Notes: a model not told the origin generated them from the letters alone. 64,000 bases of DNA from Aurantimonas marina (GCF_017183135.1 NZ_JADDXW010000013.1:1-64000), one strand, 5' to 3'. Counted from the first letter of the stretch, positions 43,373 to 53,307 are shown. Made by a program: numbers and translations.

Positions 43373-44152
43373 ATGACCGCCAATTGCGAGGGCTGCCAGA
43401 ACTCCCGGCCTCTCGACTTCGATTTCTCGATGGCGTTCCAGCCGATCTACGACGCCGAAGCGGAGCGGGTCTGGGGGTACGAAGCGCTGGTGCGGGGATT
43501 GGCGGGTGAGGGAGCTTACACCATCCTGTCGAAGGTCGAGCCCGAGCAGCGCTACCGTTTCGACCAAGCCTGCCGGGTCAAGGCGATCGAACTCGCCAGC
43601 CGACTTTTCACTCCGGGCAGCGGAACCAAGCTGTCGATCAACTTCATGCCGAATGCCGTCTACGAGCCGGCGGCCTGCCTTCGCGCGACATTGGCCGCAG
43701 CCCGGAAAGCCGACTTTCCGCTCGACTCGATCACGTTCGAGTTCACCGAGGACGAAAAGGTGTCCGACATCGGCCACCTCCAGAACATCATCGCCGAATA
43801 CCGCCGGATGGGCTTCACCACGGCGCTCGACGATTTTGGCGCCGGCTATGCCGGGCTGGGCCTGCTCGCCGACTTCCAGCCCGATCTCATCAAGATCGAC
43901 ATGAAACTGGTGCGCGGCATTGACACCTCCCGAGCCCGCCAGGCGATCATCGCGGCGATGCTGTTCGTCGCGCGTGAGCTCGAAATCACTGTTCTGGCCG
44001 AAGGCGTCGAGACCGAAGCCGAATTCGTCAATCTGAAGGCGGCGGGGATCAGGCTCTTCCAGGGCTATTACTTCGCCAAACCGGCCTTCGAGGCGCTGCC
44101 GGCTATCGGCCCGGACGCTGGCACACAGGTCATGCGCCACCATTACGCCTGA
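43373..44152 (+). CDS. EAL-domain cyclic-di-GMP phosphodiesterase
   Basis: 259 residues, essentially one EAL domain without sensor. Active-site motifs: YEALVRG, FEFTEDE, TALDDFGAGYAG, IKIDMKLV and VLAEGVETEAEF. All metal-binding and catalytic positions expected in an active enzyme seem present, so it should hydrolyse c-di-GMP to pGpG. The N-terminal part has MTANCEGCQN with a CxxC pair, of unknown use. It lies on the opposite strand between fadJ and the thiolase gene and is divergent from fadJ. Confidence 0.9.
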   Translation: MTANCEGCQNSRPLDFDFSMAFQPIYDAEAERVWGYEALVRGLAGEGAYTILSKVEPEQRYRFDQACRVKAIELASRLFTPGSGTKLSINFMPNAVYEPAACLRATLAAARKADFPLDSITFEFTEDEKVSDIGHLQNIIAEYRRMGFTTALDDFGAGYAGLGLLADFQPDLIKIDMKLVRGIDTSRARQAIIAAMLFVARELEITVLAEGVETEAEFVNLKAAGIRLFQGYYFAKPAFEALPAIGPDAGTQVMRHHYA

Positions 44153-44199
44153 GCGATCGAGGCTCGCCGATGCGTTCGTATGAGCGGCCATGACGGGTC

Positions 44200-45408
44200 T
44201 CACACCCGCTCGATGATCGTCGCCGTGCCCATGCCGGCACCGATGCACAGGGTCACCAGAGCGATATTCTTGTCCTGTCGCTCCAACTCGTCGAGTACCG
44301 TTCCGAGCACCATCGCCCCGGTCGCGCCGAGCGGATGACCCATGGCGATGGCGCCGCCATTCACGTTGATGATGTCATGGTCGATGTCGAAGGCCTGCAT
44401 ATAGCGAAGCACCACCGCCGCGAAGGCTTCGTTCAGTTCGAATAGGTCGATGTCGGCGAGCGACATGCCCGAGCGCTTGAGCAGCTTTTCCGTCACGTCC
44501 ACCGGTCCGGTCAGCATCAGCGCCGGGTCCGACCCGATATTGGCGAACGCCCTTACCCGGGCCCGCGGCTTCACGCCGAGCGCCTCGCCGCCGGCCTTGG
44601 AGCCGACCAGAACCGCGGCGGCGCCATCGACGATACCCGACGAGTTGCCGGGGTGATGGACGTGGTTCAGCGCGTCGATCTCGGGGTGGGCCTGTATGCC
44701 GACCGCGTCATAGCCGCCCATTTCGCCATGCACGGCGAAGGATGCGTTGAGGCTGCCGAGCGACTGCATGTCGGTCGACGGCCGCATATGTTCGTCACGG
44801 TCGAGGATGGTCAGGCCGTTCTGGTCCTTGACCGGGATGACGGACCTGGCGAAGCGGCCTTCGTCCCAGGCCTTGCCGGCGCGCTTCTGGCTTTCCACGG
44901 CATAGGCGTCGACGTCGTCGCGCGAAAAGCCGTATTTGGTCGCGATGAGGTCGGCCGAGACACCCTGTGGCATGAAGTACGAGGGAATGCCGACCGAGGG
45001 ATCCATGATCCAGGCGCCGCCGGACATGCCCATGCCGACCCGCGACATCGACTCGACGCCGCCCGCGATGACGATGTCCTCGGCGCCCTGCGCGACCTTG
45101 GCGGCGGCGAGATTGACCGCGTCGAGGCCGGACGCGCAAAAGCGCGAAATCTGCATGCCGGGAGCGGCGAAGTCGTAACCGGCCTCGAAGGCGGATGCCT
45201 TGGGGATCACCGAGCCGGCCTCGCCGACCGGATCGACGCAGCCGAAGATGATGTCGTCGACGGTTCTGGTGTCGATGCCGTTGCGCTCGCGCACCGCCTC
45301 AAGAACCTTCGCGCCGAGCCGCACCGCCGGCACTTCGTGCAGCGCGCCATCCTTCTTGCCGCGGCCACGGGGTGTGCGGACGTGATCGTAGATGAAGGCT
45401 TCAGCCAT
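44200..45408 (-). CDS. Acetyl-CoA acyltransferase / thiolase
   Basis: 402 residues. It cleaves 3-ketoacyl-CoA to acetyl-CoA. Active-site Cys in ISRFCASGLDAVNLAA, the GHPLGATGA His loop (NVNGGAIAMGHPLGATGAMV) and the second Cys in LCIGAGMGTATIIE. The ATG at 45408 overlaps the end of the preceding small gene by 8 bp, which ties them together. Probably degradative, given its neighbours acyl-CoA dehydrogenase and fadJ. Confidence 0.95.
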   Translation of the reverse strand: MAEAFIYDHVRTPRGRGKKDGALHEVPAVRLGAKVLEAVRERNGIDTRTVDDIIFGCVDPVGEAGSVIPKASAFEAGYDFAAPGMQISRFCASGLDAVNLAAAKVAQGAEDIVIAGGVESMSRVGMGMSGGAWIMDPSVGIPSYFMPQGVSADLIATKYGFSRDDVDAYAVESQKRAGKAWDEGRFARSVIPVKDQNGLTILDRDEHMRPSTDMQSLGSLNASFAVHGEMGGYDAVGIQAHPEIDALNHVHHPGNSSGIVDGAAAVLVGSKAGGEALGVKPRARVRAFANIGSDPALMLTGPVDVTEKLLKRSGMSLADIDLFELNEAFAAVVLRYMQAFDIDHDIINVNGGAIAMGHPLGATGAMVLGTVLDELERQDKNIALVTLCIGAGMGTATIIERV

Positions 45409-45673
45409 CGGGTTCCTCCGGTTTGTGGGCGCCCATGCCGCCGGGCAACGGCGCACCATAGTCTGCGATGAAGTCGTCGAAGACCCGGGCAAGTCGGTCC
45501 GGGTCGGCATAGTCGTCGAGGCGCGACAGGAGGACCGTCAGGAGATAATTGTTGGACAGGCCATAGCCCGAATTCAGTTCCCGCAGCCGGTCATAGGCCT
45601 CCTCCGTCAGCGCGACGGACATTCGCTTCGGCAAAGGCAGGCGCTTCGGCAACGGCAGGCGCTTCGTCGGCAT
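45401..45673 (-). CDS. Small conserved protein with N-terminal repeat, upstream of thiolase
   Basis: 90 residues. The N-terminus repeats K-R-L-P-L-P from an 18-bp tandem repeat, followed by a helical core RMSVALTEEAYDRLRELNSG and LLTVLLSRLDDYADPDRLAR. The core resembles a ribbon-helix-helix-type regulator or a species-specific helper, but I cannot name the family. It overlaps the thiolase start and follows the dehydrogenase gene by 22 bp, so it is within the operon. Confidence 0.7.
   Translation of the reverse strand: MPTKRLPLPKRLPLPKRMSVALTEEAYDRLRELNSGYGLSNNYLLTVLLSRLDDYADPDRLARVFDDFIADYGAPLPGGMGAHKPEEPDG
45624..45666 (-). repeat. 18-bp coding tandem repeat, about 2.4 copies
   Basis: Units CGCTTCGGCAAAGGCAGG, CGCTTCGGCAACGGCAGG and a partial third on the plus strand encode the repeated K-R-L-P-L-P near the start of the small protein. 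In-frame repeat units allow length variation without loss of frame. Confidence 0.85.
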
Positions 45674-45695
45674 CTCGGTCTCCTCACGCCGAAGG

Positions 45696-47492
45696 TTAGA
45701 ACGCGTCGGCCTCCAGCGCCATCATCGCGTCGGCCCCGGACGAAATGCGGGCGAGATGCGCGGCGCTCTCCGGCATCAGGCGCTCCATGAAGAACCGGGC
45801 GGTGATGCGTTTCTTCTCCAGGAACGCCGTCTTCCCGTTGGCGCCGGCGGCAATCTTCTCCTCGGCGATCTTCGCCATGCGGCCCCACATATAGCCAAGC
45901 GCCACGAGGCCGAAGAGATGCATGTAGTCGGTCGAGGCCGCGCCGGCATTGTCGGGCTTGGCCATGGCGTTCTGCATCAGCCACATGGTCGCCTGCTGCA
46001 GGTCGTTGAGGCCCTTCTTCAGCGCCTTGGTGATCGGCGCCATGCGCTCGTCGCCGCGATTTTCCTCGCAGAACTGCCCGACTTCGGCGAAGAAGGCCTG
46101 GATTGCCCGACCGCCGTTCAGGCCGAGCTTGCGGCCGACGAGATCGAGCGCCTGAATGCCGTTGGCGCCTTCATAGATCTGGGCGATGCGCGCGTCGCGC
46201 ACGAACTGCTCCATCCCCCACTCGCCGATATAGCCATGGCCGCCATAGACCTGCTGGGCCATCACCGCGTTGTCGAAGCCCTTGTCGGTCAGAACGCCCT
46301 TGATCACCGGAGTCATCAGACCCATCCAGTCGTCGGCCGCCTGCCGCTCGGCCGCGTCGGCCGAGCGATGCGACAGATCGCCCTTCAGCGCCGTCCACAG
46401 CACCAGCGCGCGGCCCGCCTCGTTGATCGCGCGGATGGTCATCAGCATGCGGCGGATGTCCGGATGCACAATGATCGGATCGGCGCTCTTGTCGGGCGCC
46501 TTGACGCCTGACAGAGACCGGCCCTGGGTGCGTTCGCGGGCATAGGTGACGGCGTTCTGATAGGCGACGTCGGACACCGCCAGCCCCTGCACGCCGACGC
46601 CGAGCCGAGCCTCGTTCATCATCGTGAACATCGCGCGGAGGCCCTTGTGGGCCTCGCCGATCAGATAGCCGGTGGCCTCATCGTAGTTCATCACGCAAGT
46701 GGCGTTGCCATGGATGCCCATCTTTTCCTCCAGGGAGCCACAGACGACGCCATTGCGCGCGCCCGGTTTACCCTGCGCGTCGAGGACGAACTTCGGTACG
46801 ATGAACAGCGAGATGCCCTTGACCCCCTCCGGCGCGCCCTCGATCCGGGCGAGAACCAGGTGGATGATATTCTCGGCGAGATCATGCTCACCGGCGGAAA
46901 TGAAGATCTTCTGCCCGGTGATGGCATAGCTGCCATCGTCTTGCGGGACCGCCTTGGTGCGCAGCAGGCCGAGGTCCGTGCCGCAATGGGGCTCGGTCAA
47001 ATTCATCGTGCCGGTCCACGATCCCTCGATCATGTTCGGCAGGTAAGTCGATTTCTGTTCGTCACTTCCATGGGAGGAAATCGCCGCGATGGCACCGGCG
47101 GTCAGGCCGGGATACATGGCGAAGGCCATGTTGGCCGCCGACATGTATTCGCCGACGGCGGTCGCCAGCGTGTGCGGCAGGCCCTGCCCACCATAGGCCG
47201 GATCGAAGGCGAGGCTTCCCCAGCCGCCCTCGCGCCAGGTCTCGTAGGCCTGCTTGAAGCCCGCCGGCGTCGTCACCGAACCGTCGTCGGCACGGCGGCA
47301 GCCTTCGCGGTCGCCCTGCTGGTTGAGCGGTTGCAGCACTTTTTCTGTGATGCGCCCGGCTTCGCCGAGAATCGCCTCGACCATGTCCGGCGAGGCGTCG
47401 GCGAACCCCGGAAGATTGCTGTAACGTTCGAATCTGAGCAGGTCGTTCAAGACGAACAGCGTGTCTTCGATGGGCGCCTGATAGGTCGGCAT
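45696..47492 (-). CDS. Acyl-CoA dehydrogenase, large C-terminal-extended form
   Basis: 598 residues. First step of beta-oxidation. The N-terminal helix domain opens [23 protein letters not shown] and substrate motifs: [40 protein letters not shown] and [20 protein letters not shown]. The C-terminal 120 residues form the extra domain of the long FadE-like class. The ATG at 47492 matches homologue starts; an upstream frame to 47639 crosses the MerR-type operator at 47536 and was rejected. Confidence 0.95.
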   Translation of the reverse strand: MPTYQAPIEDTLFVLNDLLRFERYSNLPGFADASPDMVEAILGEAGRITEKVLQPLNQQGDREGCRRADDGSVTTPAGFKQAYETWREGGWGSLAFDPAYGGQGLPHTLATAVGEYMSAANMAFAMYPGLTAGAIAAISSHGSDEQKSTYLPNMIEGSWTGTMNLTEPHCGTDLGLLRTKAVPQDDGSYAITGQKIFISAGEHDLAENIIHLVLARIEGAPEGVKGISLFIVPKFVLDAQGKPGARNGVVCGSLEEKMGIHGNATCVMNYDEATGYLIGEAHKGLRAMFTMMNEARLGVGVQGLAVSDVAYQNAVTYARERTQGRSLSGVKAPDKSADPIIVHPDIRRMLMTIRAINEAGRALVLWTALKGDLSHRSADAAERQAADDWMGLMTPVIKGVLTDKGFDNAVMAQQVYGGHGYIGEWGMEQFVRDARIAQIYEGANGIQALDLVGRKLGLNGGRAIQAFFAEVGQFCEENRGDERMAPITKALKKGLNDLQQATMWLMQNAMAKPDNAGAASTDYMHLFGLVALGYMWGRMAKIAEEKIAAGANGKTAFLEKKRITARFFMERLMPESAAHLARISSGADAMMALEADAF

Positions 47493-47535
47493 GTCGTTCC
47501 TCCGTCGCGATCGGTCGGAGACGGTATGAATATCT

Positions 47536-47551
47536 TTTACGTAAACGTCAA
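47536..47551. promoter_or_regulatory. MerR (LiuR-like) operator upstream of the acyl-CoA dehydrogenase
   Basis: TTTACGTAAACGTCAA is a near-perfect inverted repeat of the type recalled for LiuR-like MerR regulators of acyl-CoA degradation. It is 44-59 bp upstream of the dehydrogenase start, downstream of the merR gene itself on the same strand. Confidence 0.6.
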
Positions 47552-47734
47552 CAAGGGTGCCGACGTGCTCACCGCTGGGCGCGCTGGCCGGCTGACGTGT
47601 AGAAGCATAGCTTGTTGAGATTATGCAGGCGCGCGCCAACCCGGCCGGGCTGGTTTACCGTCAGATGCGCCGTCGATCACGATCGGCACACCTGACTTCA
47701 CGACTTGCTGCGCGCCGATGCCGTGCGGGACGGA

Positions 47735-48205
47735 TCAGCCGTCCAATTCAACCAGATTTTGGCGCAAATGGTCGATCGATATGGTCATCGCCCGGATCGA
47801 TTCCTCGATTTCCTGCCGCTGTTCGTAGAGGATCTGCTGCTGTTCCTCGAACCGCTCCAGCGCCACCTCGATCTGTTTCCGCTTACCGTTGGGCTGATGG
47901 TATATTTCGATGAGTTGCTTCGCTTCGGTGAGCGAGAAGCCCAATGTCTTGGCTAGAAGGATGAGCCGGAGCCGGGTACGGTCCTGGCGGCTGTAAAGGC
48001 GGGTGGTGCCACGGCGCTCCGGTGACAGCAGGCCGCGATCCTCGTAGAACCGAAGTGTCCTCAAGGTGACACCAAATTCCTTCGAAAGATCGCCGATCTT
48101 GAACACCGACTTTGTCGAGGCCGCCTCTTCGCTTCGGCCGAGTAGAAAATCGATGTCAACGGAGGACCCCTCGTCCGCCGTTTCGACTGGTTTGACGTTT
48201 GACAT
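47735..48205 (-). CDS. MerR-family transcriptional regulator (LiuR-like)
   Basis: 156 residues from the ATG at 48205 (MSNVKPVETADEG); a longer frame to 48310 is less likely. Winged helix: FKIGDLSKEFGVTLRTLRFY, GLLSPERRGTTRLYSRQDR. A coiled-coil dimer helix follows. No Cys ligands for metals are present, so it is more like regulators of acyl-CoA catabolism than metal sensors. The next gene on the same strand is the acyl-CoA dehydrogenase with a matching palindrome in its promoter. Confidence 0.9.
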   Translation of the reverse strand: MSNVKPVETADEGSSVDIDFLLGRSEEAASTKSVFKIGDLSKEFGVTLRTLRFYEDRGLLSPERRGTTRLYSRQDRTRLRLILLAKTLGFSLTEAKQLIEIYHQPNGKRKQIEVALERFEEQQQILYEQRQEIEESIRAMTISIDHLRQNLVELDG

Positions 48206-48504
48206 GAGCAGATTTCCGTATTCGCGCAAATTTCCAGAGCGCACCTGGCAAAGGCAGAGCGCGCTCAGGGGGGACTCACGGCCCCGTACCGGCACCGAAT
48301 ATCGCGTCAATTGAGGCTGTTACAAGACGCTGCGTCAATTCCCGGTCCAGCTTCGGGTCGGGTTACACGTTTATTCCCTAACAAGATCGTAACCGCGTTA
48401 ACCGATCATTTACCATGTTCGGGCGAGTTTTTCGGACTTACCGCGCGAGAACGTGCCGACGAGACAGAGCCGATCACGGGCTCCAGCCGACCGGGAAAGC
48501 TGAG

Positions 48505-51500
48505 ATGGCCGATCAGACACGACAGGGGAACGGTCGAAAGCCGGAGGATGCTTCCGCGCTCGATGCGCTCAGCCGTACACTCGAGGAACTCGAGAAGCGG
48601 CTCTCGCGCGTCTCGGCAGCCAAGCAGGAGCGCGAGCGGCCGGCCGGCAAGACGCCGGCACCTGGCCTTGCGGAGGGCGGCGGCAACCCAAAAGCCGCGC
48701 GCCCGACTTTTTCGGATGCAGTGTCCCAGATCGTGATGCGGCAAAAGATGCTGGAGCGCGAACCGGTCGAGGCCGAAGCTGCACCGACACGGCAACGCGC
48801 GGCGGCCGGCGGGCTCGACGTATCAGGGGGCGACGATGCGGGCTCAGCGGCGATGACAGACCTCGCCCAACAGCTTGAGTGGCTGCGAGCGGAACTTCGA
48901 GATGACATGACGCGGAGCCTGCAGCCGCGATTCGACGATATGCGCGCGGCCTTCGACGATCTGCGCAAGATGATCGCCGAACGCGCCAGCGCGGATCGAA
49001 TAGACGCTGAAATCTCCAAGGTCGACCACGGATTGATCCGCATGGTCGACAATGGAGCGGATCACGAGACCATCCGCTCCCTGCGCGAGGAACTCGAAGC
49101 GATCCGCGGTCTGGTCGGGGCGACGGCGCGTGAGGACAGCGTTCAGTCCGTCGGCCGTCGTTGGGACATGTTCGAGACCAAGCTTGCCGGTCAATCGGAA
49201 GAGGAGAGCAAGGCCAGGCACGAGCTGAAGGACGAGTTGGAGCGGTTGCGGACGTCGCTCGGCTCGCTGGCCAGCGAGGAGCAGGTCAAGGCGGTCGAGC
49301 GCCGCTGGGACGAATTCGAGAACCGTTATCTTGCGGCGCCGGCGGCGGGCGAGGGAGCGGGTCTATCGGACCTTCTGAAGAACGAGATGGACGATCTGCG
49401 GGAGAAGCTCGAGACGCTCGCCTCCGAAAAGTCCATGCGCGCCGTTGAGGAACGGTGGGACGCGCTCGAGGACCGGTTTGCCTCGCGTGAGATCGAAGGC
49501 AAGATCGAAGCGATGGGTGAGCGAATGGAGCAGCTTGAGACCGCTCTCGCCAAACTGCCTGAAACCCTCGCCATCGAACCGCTGCAACAGCGGGTCCATG
49601 CTCTGGCTGTCGGCATCGAGGCCTTGGCCCAACGTCAGCAGGACGAATCGGATCTGGATCACTTCGCGGTGCTCGATGAACGGCTCGACGAGATCTCGCG
49701 TGCGATCATGGTCGCTGCGAACCGTGCGCCGGCGATTGACATGAGCCCGGTCGAGCGCATCGAGGCACGCCTTCAGTCCCTGACCGCCCGGGTCGACGAA
49801 CTTGCCGAAGACGGCGATTCGACAATTCTGTCGGATCGCATCAGCGAACTCGCCGATCGCATCGAGCTGCTGTCCAACGATAATGCGGCGCAGGAGCTTG
49901 CTGAGCGGATCGAGCGGTTCTCTCGACAGCTCGAAAATTTCGCCGTCGCGGGAGATGGCGGCCCTGTCCAAACCCTGGCGATGGAGACCCGCCTGCAATC
50001 ACTTGCCGAGCGGCTGGACGAGGTTTCTGCACCGCGGGTCGACGAAGAGATAGTCAAGGCCCTCGAGGTTGAGATCAGGCGGCTGTCGCAAAAGATCGAC
50101 GAGAACGGCATGCCGGCAGCGATCGCCGATCCCGAACTCGACCAGCGCCTCGCCGACATCGAGCGCCGGCTCGACGAACACCGCGAAGATATCGTCGTAT
50201 CGGCACGTGCGGCCGCCGACGAGGCGATTCGTCAGATGATCGAGAGCGGCGATCTTCGGCAAGGTGAGCACGTCGCCCGTCTTTCCGAAGACTTGCGCGC
50301 GCTGGAAGCCTTATCGCGAGACAGCGGCGCGCAATCGGAAGATTTCTTCCGCACCGTGCAATCCACCTTGTCGAAGCTCGTCGAGCGTATCGACCAGATC
50401 GAAAGCGAGATCACCGGCAAAGGGCGGACCCGCCAGGACGAATTGGCGGTCAGCGGAACTATGTCGGCCGCGACGCCCCATTTGGCCGCCGAGGCCCAGG
50501 GCCTCCGCGCGGTTCTCGCGCGGACTCTTAAAGGGCGCAAATCCGTGGACGCGAGCGGCGCGGCCGACCCGGCCGCGCGGTCCCCTCGTCGGAGTGACGA
50601 TCCCGAACTGATGCTTTTCGACGCCGACGCGGAAGCACGCGAGCAGACGGCGTCCTCGGCGGCCGTCGAGGCGCCATCTCTGGATGCGGCCGACATCTTC
50701 GATACGCCCGAAGCCAATCGTCCACTGGCGATCGGATCGGGTACGCCGGACATCACGGCGCTTCTTGAGCGCGTTCGGGCGCAGCAGGCCGGTCGTTCGA
50801 AGAATGGCGAACAGGATGGCAAGGCCGATTTCATCGCCGCCGCCCGTCGCGCGGCGATGGCGGCGGCGGCCGAGGCGGAGAGCCTCGATGCCCCGGAGGC
50901 GCGGGTCGAATCCGGCAAGGTCAGCCTCACCGACACGATTTCGCGCCGCCGCAAGCCGATCCTCATGGCAATCGGCGCAGTGCTTCTGGCGCTCATGGCC
51001 TTGCCGCTCGGCCAGGCGCTGACGTCGACCCCGGATGCCGATGGCGAATTCGAACCGGCCGTATTCGCGGCCAAGCCGTCCGTGCCCACTACCAAGCCCG
51101 CCGCATCCGTCGCCGCCACCGCGAATATGTCGAGCGCCGATGCCGAAGCAAAGCCCGCCTCCGGGGTTGCGACGCCGCCGACGATGCCGGACGGGCTCGT
51201 TCTGCCGACAGCCACATCGCCTGCTTTGCAGGACAAGAACCGTGAAGCAGCCGGGCAGGCTGGGGCGGGCGAAGGCCGCGCGCCGGCCGACGGCGATGTC
51301 ATGCAGGATTCGCTGGTGAGCCGGTCTCTGGAGGCACAAGCGGGCGCGGCGCCGGCGCCGGCTACCGCGTCGACCGCGATCCCTTCGATGCCGGAGAATC
51401 TCGGCAACGAAGCCCTGAGCAGCGCGGTGCGCGACGGCGATCCGAAAGCGTTGTTCGAGGTCGGGTTGCGCCTTATGGAGGGGCGCAAGGGCGAGCCGGA

Positions 51501-52248
51501 TGCAAGGGCGGCCGCGACGTGGTTCACGATGTCGGCCGAGCGGGACTTTGCTCCGGCGCAATACAGTCTCGGCACGCTTTACGAGAAGGGCAACGGCGTC
51601 GCCCGCGATACCTCCCTCGCTCGCGATTGGTATGTGAAAGCGGCCGATCAGGGCAATGTGCGCGCCATGCACAACCTGGCGGTTCTCTATGCGACCGGGG
51701 TCGACGGCAAATCCGATCCGAAACTGGCGGCACGCTGGTTCGAGAAGGCAGCCGAGTTCGGAATGACCGACAGCCAGTACAACCTCGGAATTCTCTATGC
51801 GCGTGGCGCCGGCGTGGACGTGGATTTCACCGAATCGTTCAAATGGTTCTCCGTCGTTACGGCCGCCGGCGACGAAGATGCCGGGCGAAAGCGGGACGAA
51901 ATCAAGAAATCCTTGACGCCGGCGCAGCTCGAGCAGGCGGAGGCGAAGGTCGCGGCCTACAAGCCGAAGCCGCGCGACGATGCGGTCAACACGGTCGAGA
52001 TGCCGAAGGAATGGACCGACAAGGAAGACGTCCCGATCCACACCTCGTCGATCGACATGACCCGTGCCGTTCGCAACATTCAGGCAATCCTGATCAAGCT
52101 TGGTTATGAGCCCGGGGCTCCCGACGGCATCGCCGGCGCGCAGACGACCGAGGCGATCAAGTCGTTCCAGAAGGAAGCGGGGCTGCAGCCCACGGGGGAC
52201 ATCAACGAGTCGCTGATTCGCGCTCTTCTGGCACGCAAGGACGGGTGA
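48505..52248 (+). CDS. podJ: PodJ-like polar localisation factor with SEL1 repeats and peptidoglycan-binding domain
   Basis: 1247 residues. Cytoplasmic coiled-coil region (about 80-650) rich in L-E-R-R-heptads, an Ala-rich linker, a membrane helix at about 815-835 (PILMAIGAVLLALMALPLGQ), a periplasmic low-complexity stretch, at least three SEL1 repeats (AATWFTMSAERDFAPAQYSL, LARDWYVKAADQGNVRAMHN, AARWFEKAAEFGMTDSQYNL) and a C-terminal peptidoglycan-binding domain (VRNIQAILIKLGYEPGAPDG). This order is that of PodJ, which organises cell poles in alphaproteobacteria. The start at 48505 follows GGGAAAGCTGAG. Confidence 0.88.
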   Translation: MADQTRQGNGRKPEDASALDALSRTLEELEKRLSRVSAAKQERERPAGKTPAPGLAEGGGNPKAARPTFSDAVSQIVMRQKMLEREPVEAEAAPTRQRAAAGGLDVSGGDDAGSAAMTDLAQQLEWLRAELRDDMTRSLQPRFDDMRAAFDDLRKMIAERASADRIDAEISKVDHGLIRMVDNGADHETIRSLREELEAIRGLVGATAREDSVQSVGRRWDMFETKLAGQSEEESKARHELKDELERLRTSLGSLASEEQVKAVERRWDEFENRYLAAPAAGEGAGLSDLLKNEMDDLREKLETLASEKSMRAVEERWDALEDRFASREIEGKIEAMGERMEQLETALAKLPETLAIEPLQQRVHALAVGIEALAQRQQDESDLDHFAVLDERLDEISRAIMVAANRAPAIDMSPVERIEARLQSLTARVDELAEDGDSTILSDRISELADRIELLSNDNAAQELAERIERFSRQLENFAVAGDGGPVQTLAMETRLQSLAERLDEVSAPRVDEEIVKALEVEIRRLSQKIDENGMPAAIADPELDQRLADIERRLDEHREDIVVSARAAADEAIRQMIESGDLRQGEHVARLSEDLRALEALSRDSGAQSEDFFRTVQSTLSKLVERIDQIESEITGKGRTRQDELAVSGTMSAATPHLAAEAQGLRAVLARTLKGRKSVDASGAADPAARSPRRSDDPELMLFDADAEAREQTASSAAVEAPSLDAADIFDTPEANRPLAIGSGTPDITALLERVRAQQAGRSKNGEQDGKADFIAAARRAAMAAAAEAESLDAPEARVESGKVSLTDTISRRRKPILMAIGAVLLALMALPLGQALTSTPDADGEFEPAVFAAKPSVPTTKPAASVAATANMSSADAEAKPASGVATPPTMPDGLVLPTATSPALQDKNREAAGQAGAGEGRAPADGDVMQDSLVSRSLEAQAGAAPAPATASTAIPSMPENLGNEALSSAVRDGDPKALFEVGLRLMEGRKGEPDARAAATWFTMSAERDFAPAQYSLGTLYEKGNGVARDTSLARDWYVKAADQGNVRAMHNLAVLYATGVDGKSDPKLAARWFEKAAEFGMTDSQYNLGILYARGAGVDVDFTESFKWFSVVTAAGDEDAGRKRDEIKKSLTPAQLEQAEAKVAAYKPKPRDDAVNTVEMPKEWTDKEDVPIHTSSIDMTRAVRNIQAILIKLGYEPGAPDGIAGAQTTEAIKSFQKEAGLQPTGDINESLIRALLARKDG

Positions 52249-52281
52249 TGTCCGCAAGGTCAGCGGCCGCGCCGTTGACCT

Positions 52282-52295
52282 TGATACGCATCGGG
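52282..52295 (+). promoter_or_regulatory. Degenerate FNR-like box upstream of the TauE/SafE gene
   Basis: TTGATACGCATCGG keeps TTGAT-N4-ATC but ends in GG instead of AA. It is about 90 bp upstream of the GTG at 52378. It may be a weak or decayed site. Confidence 0.25.
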
Positions 52296-52377
52296 GTTTG
52301 ACAGGCGCGGGGGTTCGGGCCAAGACGGAAGGGTCACTCTGTCTTTCTGGCTCCTTCGAGCAAAGAGCCGACCCGCC

Positions 52378-53307
52378 GTGAACCTCTATCTCCCGATCGC
52401 GGAAATTTCGGTCAACATCCTGGTTCTCATCGGGATGGGGGCGGCCGTGGGTTTTCTCTCCGGCATGTTCGGGGTCGGCGGCGGCTTTCTGATCACGCCG
52501 CTTCTGATCTTCTACAACGTGCCGCCCGCGGTCGCGGTCGCGACCGGCGCCAACCAGGTCATCGCCTCGTCTTTTTCAGGCGCGCTCGCCCACTACAAGC
52601 GGGGGACGATCGATCTGAAGCTCGGCGGCGTGTTGCTTGTCGGCGGCGCACTCGGCTCGGTAGCCGGCGTGGCGTTGTTCACGCTGCTGCGCCGAATCGG
52701 TCAGCTCGATCTGGTCGTCTCGCTTCTCTACGTCATCTTCCTCGGCGGTGTCGGCGGGCTCATGCTGGTGGAAAGCATCCAGTCGATGCGCCGCGTATCG
52801 GGCGGCGGCAGCGGCGAATTTCGTCGCTCGGGTAAACACAATTGGGTGCACGGGCTGCCGCTGAAGATGCGGTTCCAGCGCTCGAAGCTCTATGTTTCGG
52901 TGATCCCGGTACTGGGGCTCGGCTTCCTGATCGGCATCCTTGCCGCGATCATGGGCGTAGGCGGCGGGTTCATCATGGTGCCGGCCCTAATCTATCTGTT
53001 GCGGGTTCCAACCAATGTCGTGATCGGGACCTCGCTATTCCAGATCATTTTTACAGCCGCCGTCACCACGGTCCTCCAAGCCGCGACGAATTACACGATC
53101 GACGTCGTGCTGGCCTTCCTCCTCATGCTCGGTGGCGTGGTCGGGGCGCAGTTCGGCGCCGAGGCGGGACGGAGATTGCGCGGCGACCAGTTGCGGGCCC
53201 TGCTTGCCCTTCTCGTCCTCGCCGTCGGTCTGCGTCTCGGCTTCGAACTGGTGATCACGCCGACCGAATCCTATTCGATCAGTTCGCCGAGTGGAGAGGT
53301 CGGATGA
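52378..53307 (+). CDS. TauE/SafE-family sulfite or organosulfur exporter
   Basis: 309 residues from a GTG with eight or so membrane helices. The paired family motifs GAAVGFLSGMFGVGGGFLIT and IGILAAIMGVGGGFIMVPAL, one per repeat half, identify it. The substrate in this class is usually an anionic sulfur compound such as sulfite or sulfoacetate. It overlaps the TIGR02186 gene by 4 bp (ATGA); that pair is common in alphaproteobacteria, which suggests joint function. Confidence 0.92.
   Translation: MNLYLPIAEISVNILVLIGMGAAVGFLSGMFGVGGGFLITPLLIFYNVPPAVAVATGANQVIASSFSGALAHYKRGTIDLKLGGVLLVGGALGSVAGVALFTLLRRIGQLDLVVSLLYVIFLGGVGGLMLVESIQSMRRVSGGGSGEFRRSGKHNWVHGLPLKMRFQRSKLYVSVIPVLGLGFLIGILAAIMGVGGGFIMVPALIYLLRVPTNVVIGTSLFQIIFTAAVTTVLQAATNYTIDVVLAFLLMLGGVVGAQFGAEAGRRLRGDQLRALLALLVLAVGLRLGFELVITPTESYSISSPSGEVG

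Noticed and set aside
50232-51575. 447-codon minus-strand frame opposite podJ
   Set aside because: Ser/Arg-rich mirror of a coiled-coil and Ala-rich region.
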